Shown here: one piece after another, positions 1 through 6,543 of the stretch
How the letters are laid out: each line of letters opens with the position of its first letter
How positions within the stretch are numbered: the first letter of the stretch is position 1
NCBI GenBank assembly: GCA_016763955.1
Contig: JAESSU010000443.1
Coordinates: 1 to 6,732, forward strand
Reading direction: 5' to 3'
Source of the DNA: Phycisphaeraceae bacterium
Lineage (GTDB): Bacteria; Planctomycetota; Phycisphaerae; Phycisphaerales; Phycisphaeraceae
DNA: 6,732 nucleotides
Translations under genes and position numbers: made by a program
Notes under the pieces: generated by a model
Told to the model about the DNA's origin: nothing
Databases searched by the model: none
The model's input: only the letters and a program-made list of their open reading frames with translations

Positions 1-654
1 AAGCGATTTGATCAGACCTAAATGACTTCAAAAAACAAGCTGCTGCACGTGTGACCCAATTCGTCACTTATTATAAATTTACAAATAATACCGGGTTTAT
101 ATCAGCCGGGGTTATGCATGCAATGCGTGTCTGTTTTGAGAAATTTTCGAGTCTAGTCTCCTTGCCTATGGCAAAATTACGATCCCTTACTTAAATGACT
201 TGCAGACGAACAATCGTCCGCATTGAGTATTGACTATTATTGGCCCCGAGCTTGCTCGCTTTTTCTAAAAGACTGTTGCAGTCTCTTTTGCTATAGCGAG
301 GCTTTGGGCCCCCTAAAAATGAAATAGGGTTTTGTATTTGTCAGGCGTAATTTTCGTATTTTACTTGACGTGTAGAAATACCATTTTTTGCCATTGTTTT
401 TTTACCTTTAATATGCCAACGGTAATTAAAATACTTTAATTATGCGTAATTTTACCCTCAATAACAGGAACGTCAATTGACTATTGTTGTGATTTGATAG
501 GCGATTATTGCCTTTTAGTGCATTTATGGCTCTAAGCAAGAGCATTGTTTATGCGCGGTGTTTTTACACAGTGAGATTTGACTGAACCTGCTGGCGTTTA
601 GGATTGTCTAGATGGATGGCAGGATCATGCCAGTTCTACAATGATCTGCGCATT
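1..654. other. Non-coding, AT-rich region rich in inverted repeats
   Basis: No open frame of useful length with a ribosome binding site is visible on either strand. Short hairpins include GTGAC/GTCAC (51-67), TTGCC/GGCAA (162-174), GACGA/TCGTC (205-218, extended by TGC/GCA at 201-222), TAATTAAA/TTTAATTA (423-442), AGGCGA/TTGCCT followed by TTTT (498-514), GCTCT/AGAGC (529-543) and TGGCA/TGCCA (617-632), plus the large arm at 242-310. GTCAATTGAC (472-481) is a perfect palindrome. Bases 320-470 are the most AT-rich part, with runs of T, and could hold promoters, but I could not find a convincing -35/-10 pair. I recognise no tRNA, tmRNA, RNase P RNA or SRP RNA. The region may hold the 3' end or 5' control region of a gene lying to the left of the window. 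Confidence 0.7.
242..310. ncRNA. Long nested stem-loop; candidate structured RNA or bidirectional terminator
   Basis: Three stacked helices can be read directly. The outer one is GGCCC (242-246) with GGGCC (306-310), continued by GAGC (248-251) with GCTT (301-304). The middle one is CTCGCT (255-260) with AGCGAG (295-300). The inner hairpin is AGACTG (270-275), loop TTG, CAGTCT (279-284), flanked by AAAA on the left and CTTTT on the right. The inner hairpin with its T run looks like an intrinsic terminator readable on both strands. The outer helices are not needed for termination and make a rod of roughly 20 pairs. No known RNA family was recognised. Orientation cannot be set from symmetry alone. 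The structure is clear, but its function is inferred. Confidence 0.4.
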
Positions 655-682
655 AAAAAAGACTGCCCTAATTGGGACAGCC
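655..682 (-). terminator. Intrinsic terminator of fliM
   Basis: On the minus strand a stem GGCTG-U-CCC / GGG-CAGUC with an AAUUA loop is followed directly by six T residues (the A run at 655-660). It starts about 36 bases past the fliM stop codon. On the plus strand the same stem is followed by CCTTTT, so it may also stop weak rightward transcription. The geometry is typical of a Rho-independent terminator and suggests that fliM is the last, probably only, gene of its transcript. Confidence 0.85.
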
Positions 683-717
683 TTTTGTATTGTTTATGGG
701 CTAAGCACGTGGGGGTG

Positions 718-1746
718 TCACACGCGGTCTTTGAGGTGGTATTTGCGTTTGACTTTGAAAGCTCGATTGCCTTTGTGCTGACCGATGTGGCCGATGTATT
801 TGCGTTTACCTTCAATGCAAAGAGTCAACGGGCCTGATGCAGGTTTTTCAGTGACGATCAGGTCTCCGGTTTGGAGATTCATCAGGTCGCTGAGCTTGAT
901 GGTGGTTTCTGCGAGGATGGTGGAGACGGTGAGCTTGGCGACATCCAACTGGCGGGAGAGCTGTTTGACGAGTGAGACGTTTTGACGGTTGCGTTTGTAT
1001 TGAGCCCAAGTTTGGTTGCTGAGTTTTTCCATGACAGGTTCAATGACGTTGTAAGGGATACATAAGCTTGCAGTCCCTGCACGGCCCCCCATTTTAATTT
1101 CGAAGCCCACGACGACCACTACTTCATTAGGTGGAACAATTTGAACCAGTTGTGGGTTGGATTCGATATCAACATGTGACACGCTAAGGGTTGTGATTGC
1201 TTTCCATGCTTCTTCCAAAGCGACCATTGCCTTGTCTGTTACTTTTTGAACCAGTCGCTGCTCGATGGCAGTCATCGGACGTTGCGGGATGAACAGTTCA
1301 GCATTAGAACCCCCTAGGAGGCGGTCAATGATGGGATATACAATCAGTGGCGAAAGTTCTAGGCAGATGTTGCCATCTAGTGGGGAACATGCCAGGAGAT
1401 TAAAGCAAGTTGGATTGGGCAAGCTATGGGTGAACTCACTGAAGGTCATTTGCTCAATGTTGGCAACTTTGACCTCGACAATGGTTCGCATAAAGCCTGA
1501 AAGTCCTGCACCAAACGAACGGGCAAACCCTTCATGAAGCGTCTCCAAAGCCCGCATCTGATCTTTGCTGACACGTTCTGGGCGTTTAAAGTCGTAGGGT
1601 CTAATTTCTGCGTTGTACAGATATCGCCCTTTTTTTACTGATGTGAAGACATAGTCAGGCTCTTCACTGTCGCTGGTGTTGATATCGCCGCCTTCAACGG
1701 CAGCGAGTAGGGCATCGACTTCAGATTGATCTAGAATTTCTGCCAT
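718..1746 (-). CDS. fliM: Flagellar motor switch protein FliM
   Basis: FliM is the middle layer of the flagellar switch complex (C-ring) at the cytoplasmic face of the basal body. It binds phosphorylated CheY and, with FliG and FliN, sets rotation direction. The 342 residues match the usual family length. Residues 4-17 (ILDQSEVDALLAAV) are the N-terminal CheY-P-binding motif, followed by an acidic linker (about 18-31). The CheC-like middle domain spans about 45-235 and contains GLSGFMR (81-87). The C-terminal SpoA/FliN-like domain spans about 255-335, ending in a typical Y-x-G-x-x-G-x-x-K-G-x-x-A segment (317-329). The start is supported by AGGTG on the minus strand (plus positions 1755-1759), eight bases before ATG. 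No other flagellar gene is visible beside it, and a terminator follows closely, so it appears monocistronic. The gene looks intact. Confidence 0.95.
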   Translation of the reverse strand: MAEILDQSEVDALLAAVEGGDINTSDSEEPDYVFTSVKKGRYLYNAEIRPYDFKRPERVSKDQMRALETLHEGFARSFGAGLSGFMRTIVEVKVANIEQMTFSEFTHSLPNPTCFNLLACSPLDGNICLELSPLIVYPIIDRLLGGSNAELFIPQRPMTAIEQRLVQKVTDKAMVALEEAWKAITTLSVSHVDIESNPQLVQIVPPNEVVVVVGFEIKMGGRAGTASLCIPYNVIEPVMEKLSNQTWAQYKRNRQNVSLVKQLSRQLDVAKLTVSTILAETTIKLSDLMNLQTGDLIVTEKPASGPLTLCIEGKRKYIGHIGQHKGNRAFKVKRKYHLKDRV

Positions 1747-1754
1747 ATGGCTAA

Positions 1755-1759
1755 CACCT
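1755..1759 (-). promoter_or_regulatory. fliM ribosome binding site
   Basis: AGGTG read on the minus strand lies eight bases upstream of the fliM ATG. It decides the fliM start. It also shows that the bases just inside the longest dsbD open frame serve fliM translation, which argues against that frame being coding from its first ATG. Confidence 0.6.
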
Positions 1760-1788
1760 ATGCAAATAAGAGCAAGACTCTGATACAG

Positions 1789-1796
1789 TTATCGGC
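1789..1796 (-). promoter_or_regulatory. Candidate flagellar sigma (FliA/sigma28-type) -10 element for fliM
   Basis: The minus strand reads GCCGATAA, an exact match to the enterobacterial sigma28 -10 consensus, about 43 bases upstream of the fliM ATG. That would give a leader of roughly 35 bases carrying the Shine-Dalgarno. The expected TAAAGTTT-like -35 box is poor at the normal 11-base spacing, so this is only half a promoter by eye. Placement upstream of a flagellar gene is the main support. The use of this consensus in the host is an inference. Confidence 0.35.
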
Positions 1797-1875
1797 TAGT
1801 ATCTTCATTTTGCTTCAAATTACGAGAATTGGCATGATCGAACAACTTTGTAACCTAGTAAGATCAAAGAATATT

Positions 1876-3798
1876 ATGACACGACGTTTTATGATTGTTT
1901 TGTTATCGATGTTGTTTTATGGCGTTATGCCATTGGCTATGGCTCAATCAACCGAGCCGTTAACATTTAAAAAATCACTAACGAACCTGACACAGAAGGT
2001 GATGATACCTTCTTCCCCCGTTAAGGTTTCAGCTCTGAATATGATGCAGACGATTGTCCCCGGCGGGAAATTTGTCCTAGCAGTTACCTTAGATATTCAG
2101 TCACCTTGGCATGTTAATGCTTGGCAGCAGGCGACTCCCCAAGAACTAAATTATCTGATTCCCACTCAGATCATGCTTAAGGATCCGCCATCATGGGTGA
2201 CGGTGGGCAAGATGCAAAAGCCTCCGACGCATCAGTTGTCGGTGACTTATACGGGGGAGGCCATTGATTTGCCGGTGTTAGAAAAGCAGGCGACGTTTTT
2301 CTTGCCGTTACAAATCGCATCAGACGTGACGCTCGGTGAACATCAATTGACGCTAGCAGTGACCTATCAGACTTGTGATGACAAGAGCTGCCTGGCCCCT
2401 AAGACACAGAACCTGATCATCCCAGTTACGGTGGGGGTTGCTAGGGTCTTTGCATCTGCTGATGTGCTGGGCAAATTTGATCGCTTTGACATCAAATTAC
2501 TTGAAAATTTTGAATCACAAGCAACAACTAACGTGGGTGATGCAAATGTGTTATTCGATGCGTTTGGCTTGGCATTTACGCTTGATGGCTCAGGGGCCGC
2601 GGGCTTACTTGCGCTCATGGGGATGGCCATGATTGGGGGGATGCTTTTGAACCTGACACCTTGTGTTTTGCCGGTGATCCCGTTGAAAATCATGTTGCTT
2701 CATAAGTCTGCGGGCATGCGCAGTAAGGGCTTATTACTAGGTGTTTTTATGTCGGCGGGGGTCATGGGATTCTGGCTGGTATTAGGGATTGCCATTGCGA
2801 CGCTCTCAGGTTTTTCGCAGGTGAGTCAGCTTTTTCAATATCCGCTATTTACCCTTGGCATGGGGGTTTTAATTTGTGTCCTTGCCATCGGCATGTGTGG
2901 CTTGTTTTCAGTGAACTTGCCTAAGCAGGTGTACAACTTCACCCCCAGACATGACACGCTTACGGGGTCGGTGTTGTTTGGCGTGATGACGGCTGTGCTT
3001 AGCACCCCTTGCACTGGCCCGTTTATGGGAGCGGCAGCGGCATGGTCGGCAACCCAATCAGCTAGCGTGACGATTCTCGTCTTTGCAGCCATTGGCGCGG
3101 GGATGGCATTGCCTTATCTGTTGCTTAGCGCGTTCCCGAATCTTGTAAAAAAAATGCCTGCCGCAGGGCCCGTGAGTGTGCTCGTTAAAGAGTTCCTAGG
3201 GCTGTGCCTGTTAGCAGCGGGTGCTTATTTTCTTGGCGTTGGGATCAATGGTTTATTCACCACCGCGCCCAATGAGCCGGGACTTTGGCATTGGTGGCTT
3301 GTATGTTTGATTCTTGCATCGGCTGGGGGATGGCTTGCGTTTCGTTCACTAATGCTCGGCGGTAAACGTCCTGCTGCAATTATCTGGGCAACTTTCGGAG
3401 TATTGATGTTACTTAGCTCATTGGCAATGGGGCGGTCATTAACAAGCACGGGGCCTATTGATTGGGTCATGTACACGCCCAAGCGAATGACAGAATCGCA
3501 AACTCAAGGGCATGCTGTCCTAGTTGATTTTACAGCACAGTGGTGTCTAAACTGTCAGGTCTTAGAACATCAAGTGCTCCACCATCAAGCGGTGGTTGAT
3601 TTATTAAAAACAAAAAAAATCGTGCCGATGAAAGTGGATTTGACGAGTTCTAATCCTCAAGGGACAGCTCTTTTGCATAGCGTTGGCCGTTTAACCATCC
3701 CGTTACTGGTGATTTACGACTCAACGGGAGCAATCCTGTTTAAATCCGATGCGTATACGGTGGGGCAGGTGACTTCTATATTAGAGGCTTTGCCATGA
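1876..3798 (+). CDS. dsbD: Thiol:disulfide interchange protein DsbD (three-module)
   Basis: DsbD carries electrons from cytoplasmic thioredoxin across the inner membrane to periplasmic disulfide isomerases and cytochrome c maturation proteins. Numbering here is from the longest open frame, which begins at 1747. Residues 44-66 form a signal peptide (MTRRF, hydrophobic core, cleavage after AMA), which is why I start at Met44 (1876, 640 residues). A clear Shine-Dalgarno is lacking, and Met30 (1834) is an alternative. The N-terminal DsbD domain (about 100-230) has the pair C210-DDKS-C215. About eight membrane segments span 283-562, with membrane cysteines C306 in NLTPCVLP and C422 in STPCTGP. The C-terminal thioredoxin domain (about 585-683) has WC600LNC603 and a cis-proline at I651-P652. 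All six redox cysteines are present. A weak TTGGCA/TAACCT pair (1829-1856) could be its promoter. It diverges from fliM. Confidence 0.92.
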   Translation: MTRRFMIVLLSMLFYGVMPLAMAQSTEPLTFKKSLTNLTQKVMIPSSPVKVSALNMMQTIVPGGKFVLAVTLDIQSPWHVNAWQQATPQELNYLIPTQIMLKDPPSWVTVGKMQKPPTHQLSVTYTGEAIDLPVLEKQATFFLPLQIASDVTLGEHQLTLAVTYQTCDDKSCLAPKTQNLIIPVTVGVARVFASADVLGKFDRFDIKLLENFESQATTNVGDANVLFDAFGLAFTLDGSGAAGLLALMGMAMIGGMLLNLTPCVLPVIPLKIMLLHKSAGMRSKGLLLGVFMSAGVMGFWLVLGIAIATLSGFSQVSQLFQYPLFTLGMGVLICVLAIGMCGLFSVNLPKQVYNFTPRHDTLTGSVLFGVMTAVLSTPCTGPFMGAAAAWSATQSASVTILVFAAIGAGMALPYLLLSAFPNLVKKMPAAGPVSVLVKEFLGLCLLAAGAYFLGVGINGLFTTAPNEPGLWHWWLVCLILASAGGWLAFRSLMLGGKRPAAIIWATFGVLMLLSSLAMGRSLTSTGPIDWVMYTPKRMTESQTQGHAVLVDFTAQWCLNCQVLEHQVLHHQAVVDLLKTKKIVPMKVDLTSSNPQGTALLHSVGRLTIPLLVIYDSTGAILFKSDAYTVGQVTSILEALP

Positions 3799-3800
3799 TG

Positions 3801-3828
3801 TTGTTTATGGTATGATTTCAAAGATAAT
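3801..3828 (+). promoter_or_regulatory. Candidate promoter(s) for the coiled-coil gene
   Basis: Two overlapping possibilities follow the dsbD stop. One is an extended -10, TGGTATGAT, with its -10 hexamer at 3811-3816. The other is TTGTTT (3801-3806) with GATAAT (3823-3828) at 16-base spacing. Either would give a leader of about 100 bases before the ATG at 3934. The matches are partial and no -35 is strong. Confidence 0.35.
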
Positions 3829-3859
3829 TAGCTGGTAAAGTCTGAATCTCGCTTGACGA

Positions 3860-3909
3860 AACAGGCTTAACCTAAGACACTTACAACCTTACAGGATGTA
3901 GAACCTGTT
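3860..3909 (+). repeat. Inverted repeat in the leader of the coiled-coil gene
   Basis: AACAGG (3860-3865) pairs with CCTGTT (3904-3909). Inside, CTTACA and TGTAG can form a second short helix. The structure ends about 12 bases before the AAGGAG Shine-Dalgarno, so if the leader is transcribed it would fold just upstream of the ribosome site. No riboswitch family was recognised. Confidence 0.35.
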
Positions 3910-3920
3910 CCTAATACATG

Positions 3921-3926
3921 AAGGAG
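3921..3926 (+). promoter_or_regulatory. Strong ribosome binding site
   Basis: AAGGAG sits seven bases before the ATG at 3934. It is the best Shine-Dalgarno in the window and fixes the start of the coiled-coil membrane protein. It suggests efficient translation. Confidence 0.8.
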
Positions 3927-3933
3927 TCTGTTT

Positions 3934-5331
3934 ATGGCGCGCGCAGGAGGCAGTTCGAACGGTTCACTTGTAGCTGCAGTGTTATTGGGTATTGCGTTTT
4001 TGACCAGCATGGTCTTTGCGATCCTGTTCTATACAAGAATTGAAGTTGCCGAGCAGTCCGCTGCAAACAACGTTGCAACACTTGATCGTTTTGCACGTAG
4101 TTCAGAGCGGTCTGGTAATGACGTGATCCGTGAGATCATGCAAGACGCGAGCAAGTCTGTCGTAGGTCATCTGATAGATGATAACGCCAAGCTTAAGCTA
4201 GTGATTCTTGGTTCATCTGAAATAAGCACCGCAGCTGTGACTTCCGAAATGGATAATCTTGGGATCAAGGGGCAATCGCTTGTTCAGGAAATTCGTCGGT
4301 TACGCACTGAAGAACAATCCGCAAAGGAACTTCAGGATGACCTAAATAAGAAGTATGAAATCGCCAGTAAACGTGCCAGCGAAGCGGAGACTGCCAAGAA
4401 CCGCGTGGAGTCAGAGTATCAATCCTCAGTGAATAAACTCAAAGGCCAATTGACTCAATTGGGCAAAGGCTGTTTGGCCTATCAAGCCAAATCTGCAAAA
4501 GAGCAAAAATCCATCGTTGCCCAGCTGCATAAGGTTCGCAATAATTACAAAGACATGCAGGCGAAGCATAGCAGTATCGAAAACCAAAAAAACTCAGAAA
4601 TTCAAGTATTAAAACAGCGTATTTCGCGCTTGGAAAGTCAGCACTCAGGTCGCGCAAGCCAAGAAGCGAATATTGATCCATCTACCTTAGTCGATGGCAA
4701 GATTGCCTCGGTCCTCGTAGAACAGAACGCTGTTTACGTTGACCTTGGACAGCATAGCCACGTGATTCCGGGGATGACTTTTGAAGTTTACGATCCGAAA
4801 GTCGGCGTTGTAAAAGATGCAAAAGGTAATTACTCAGGCAAAGCTACCATCGAAATTATCAATGTCTTTGAATCCACCTCAGTGGCTCGTGTGGTCCAAA
4901 TTGCAAATGGGGCTGAAATTTTCTCTGGTGATCTAATCGCAAACTTGATTTATGACCCGGATCTGAAATTCAAGTTCTTTGTTTATGGTGAATTTGACCT
5001 AGATAAAATCGGCCAGCTTTCCGTGACCGATCGACGGCGTGTGGAAAACATGATTATCAAGTGGGGGGGCTTGCTTATGTCCAACGCATCACAGCAAGGC
5101 AACAATCCTAAACTCACTTATGATGTGGACTTCCTTGTGCTTGGTGCAGAACCCGAATTCCCATCAGCACCGTCTGAAAATGAAGTGGACCCCACCGCAA
5201 TTGAACGTCATGCTCAAGCCCTTAAACGCTATGAGGCTTATCATGGCCTAGTGAAGCAGGGTAAGGAGCTGTCGATTCCAATCCTGAATCAAAACAGATT
5301 CTTGTCGATGGTGGGCTACTACAAGCGATAA
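3934..5331 (+). CDS. Membrane-anchored coiled-coil protein with BRCT-like C-terminal region
   Basis: The function is unknown. The 465 residues show a short glycine/serine-rich N-terminus with Arg3, one membrane helix (about 12-33) without a clear cleavage site, and a helical stretch (about 35-110). A highly charged coiled coil rich in Lys, Glu, Gln and Ala runs from about 115 to 238. Residues 252-340 look like a small beta-barrel (DGKIASV, VYVDLG, VIPGMTFEVYD, SGDLI). Residues 346-404 resemble a BRCT fold: FFVYGEFDL, a helix, then WGGLL (377-381) and DVDFLVLG (397-404). A charged helix follows (about 415-445). There is a single cysteine, C180. I recall similar proteins annotated as hypothetical in Phycisphaerae, but this is memory only. 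The first ATG with AAGGAG seven bases upstream is the start. The gene stands alone, 135 bases after dsbD. It is intact, with codon use that looks like its neighbours. Confidence 0.85.
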   Translation: MARAGGSSNGSLVAAVLLGIAFLTSMVFAILFYTRIEVAEQSAANNVATLDRFARSSERSGNDVIREIMQDASKSVVGHLIDDNAKLKLVILGSSEISTAAVTSEMDNLGIKGQSLVQEIRRLRTEEQSAKELQDDLNKKYEIASKRASEAETAKNRVESEYQSSVNKLKGQLTQLGKGCLAYQAKSAKEQKSIVAQLHKVRNNYKDMQAKHSSIENQKNSEIQVLKQRISRLESQHSGRASQEANIDPSTLVDGKIASVLVEQNAVYVDLGQHSHVIPGMTFEVYDPKVGVVKDAKGNYSGKATIEIINVFESTSVARVVQIANGAEIFSGDLIANLIYDPDLKFKFFVYGEFDLDKIGQLSVTDRRRVENMIIKWGGLLMSNASQQGNNPKLTYDVDFLVLGAEPEFPSAPSENEVDPTAIERHAQALKRYEAYHGLVKQGKELSIPILNQNRFLSMVGYYKR

Positions 5332-5354
5332 ATTGCCACTGTTTAAAACAATCA

Positions 5355-5374
5355 ATCACAGATGATCACAGATA
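5355..5374 (+). repeat. Tandem ATCACAGAT repeat
   Basis: The ten-base unit ATCACAGAT(G/A) occurs twice head to tail just after the coiled-coil gene. The second copy also forms the left arm of a small hairpin, CAGATA (5369-5374) with TATCTG (5384-5389). No T run follows, so this is not a good terminator. It may be a protein binding site upstream of the acyltransferase, or chance. Confidence 0.4.
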
Positions 5375-5444
5375 AGATAAAAATATCTGCGGTTAAATTG
5401 ATATGTATTTAAATCTAAGCTTACCTATCGTTCATAATCGTTAT

Positions 5445-5450
5445 CAGGAG
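5445..5450 (+). promoter_or_regulatory. Acyltransferase ribosome binding site at long spacing
   Basis: CAGGAG lies 13 bases upstream of the ATG at 5464, where 5-9 is usual. An in-frame TGA at 5452-5454 rules out any start between the two. Either spacing is relaxed here, or translation begins at the ATG at 5491. Confidence 0.4.
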
Positions 5451-5463
5451 TTGATCATTTACC

Positions 5464-6489
5464 ATGGCCAAGCCTAAAAACAAGGCCGTAATGTGGTCAC
5501 AATATATTGGTGTTCGCGCTGCAGAAATGGCATTGTGTATGTGGCCGCTGCGTTCAAATATACGCTTTGGCAGCGATATTGGTCGGCTGATATGTCAAAT
5601 CAACAAAAAGCATCGCAATCGAATCATACAAAATCTGCAACTGGCAATGCCTCAATTAACTCCCCTCCAAGCCAATGAGCTTACGTGCAAAGTCTTTGAA
5701 CATCTAATCAAATTAGGTATTGAAATACTTCATTCTCCACGCATAATGCATCATGATTCATGGGGAAGTCTAGCGACAATTCAAACACCTTCCATCGCAC
5801 CTGCGGTTCAAATGCTCAACAGTGGCAAACCCGTAATCATGCTCACAGGACACTTTGGCAACTGGGAAATCATGGGCACACTCATGGGGCTCATGGGCTT
5901 TGATATGGATGCGATTGCCCGCCCGTTGGACAATCCGCTTTTGAATAACTGGATGACCCAGGTTCGTGAAAAACGTGGCCTGCGTATTGTCACCAAATGG
6001 GATGCGACCGACCGAATGGTCAGTGTCTTAAACAGTGGTGGGGCGCTTGGTTTTATTGCGGACCAAAATGCTGGAGACCGGGGCGTTTTTGTCCCGTTCT
6101 TTGGAAAACTTGCCAGTACCTATAAATCTATTGGCCTGCTTGCCATTCAACAAAATGTCCCGGTGGTTTGCGGTTATGCCCGACGACTTGATGATCAAAT
6201 GAGCTACGAAATTGGTGCAACGGATATCATTTACCCCAGTGATTGGGAGTCTCAAGACGATCCGTTGTACTACATCACAGCAAGGTACATGCGAGCTATT
6301 GAGAAGATGATTCGCTTGGCTCCTGAGCAATATTTTTGGATGCATCGACGTTGGAAAAGTAGACCTAGACATGAACGTTTAGGCAGACCGTTTCCCAAGA
6401 AGTTACAGAAAAATATTGAGGCTTTGCCTTGGATGACACCGGCCATGCTCAAATCCGTGATGCAACCTTTGCCCCAGACATTTGTATAA
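5464..6489 (+). CDS. LpxL/HtrB-family lysophospholipid (lipid A-type) acyltransferase
   Basis: Members of this family transfer a fatty acyl chain from acyl-ACP to a lipid A precursor or a related lipid at the cytoplasmic face of the inner membrane. The catalytic block LTGHFGNWEIMG (127-138) holds H130 and E135. Substrate-side motifs follow: IARPLDNPLLNNW (151-163), FIADQNAGDRGVFVPFFG (197-214) and the C-terminal FWMHRRWKSRP (291-301). The N-terminal 15-30 region is hydrophobic and probably anchors it. At 341 residues it is somewhat longer than the roughly 305 of E. coli LpxL, with extra length in a basic tail after 301. An in-frame stop lies three codons before the ATG, so the start cannot be earlier. 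CAGGAG (5445-5450) is 13 bases away, which is long, and Met10 is an alternative. Which acyl position or lipid it modifies cannot be told. Confidence 0.9.
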   Translation: MAKPKNKAVMWSQYIGVRAAEMALCMWPLRSNIRFGSDIGRLICQINKKHRNRIIQNLQLAMPQLTPLQANELTCKVFEHLIKLGIEILHSPRIMHHDSWGSLATIQTPSIAPAVQMLNSGKPVIMLTGHFGNWEIMGTLMGLMGFDMDAIARPLDNPLLNNWMTQVREKRGLRIVTKWDATDRMVSVLNSGGALGFIADQNAGDRGVFVPFFGKLASTYKSIGLLAIQQNVPVVCGYARRLDDQMSYEIGATDIIYPSDWESQDDPLYYITARYMRAIEKMIRLAPEQYFWMHRRWKSRPRHERLGRPFPKKLQKNIEALPWMTPAMLKSVMQPLPQTFV

Positions 6490-6505
6490 TTGACTAGGTT
6501 TATTG

Positions 6506-6521
6506 CGCATGCCACAATGCG
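6506..6521 (+). repeat. Hairpin after the acyltransferase gene
   Basis: CGCAT (6506-6510), a six-base loop and ATGCG (6517-6521) form a stem, extended to seven pairs by a G-T and a T-A pair. There is no T run after it, so it is at best a weak transcript-end structure for the acyltransferase. Confidence 0.35.
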
Positions 6522-6543
6522 TATACCAACTCACTGACAAGGC

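Noticed and set aside
1..21. Possible 3' end of an upstream plus-strand gene (last residues KRFDQT then TAA)
   Set aside because: Six codons cannot be told from chance, and other frames are equally open at the edge.
146..153. TTCGAGTC, resembling a tRNA T-loop
   Set aside because: The flanking bases do not pair as a T stem, and no anticodon or acceptor arm can be fitted.
562..570. TTTTACACA, one mismatch from a DnaA box
   Set aside because: It is a single site without a cluster, and no replication gene is near, so there is no support for an origin.
442..585. Two tiny plus-strand frames of 12 and 19 codons in the non-coding left region
   Set aside because: Neither has a Shine-Dalgarno, and their sequences look random.
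604..837. 77-residue plus-strand open frame
   Set aside because: It runs through the fliM terminator and is antisense to the end of fliM. It has no ribosome binding site and no recognisable motif.
1829..1850. TTGGCA resembling a sigma54 -24 element upstream of dsbD
   Set aside because: The GC of a -12 element is missing at the required spacing; a weak sigma70-like reading is no better than chance.
1747..1875. Coding extension of dsbD to the first ATG
   Set aside because: It lacks a ribosome site, overlaps the fliM leader and precedes a clear signal peptide.
2367..3482. Several 80-110 residue open frames antisense to dsbD, and similar ones antisense to the acyltransferase
   Set aside because: They lie wholly inside genes with strong family motifs and have no motifs or start signals of their own.
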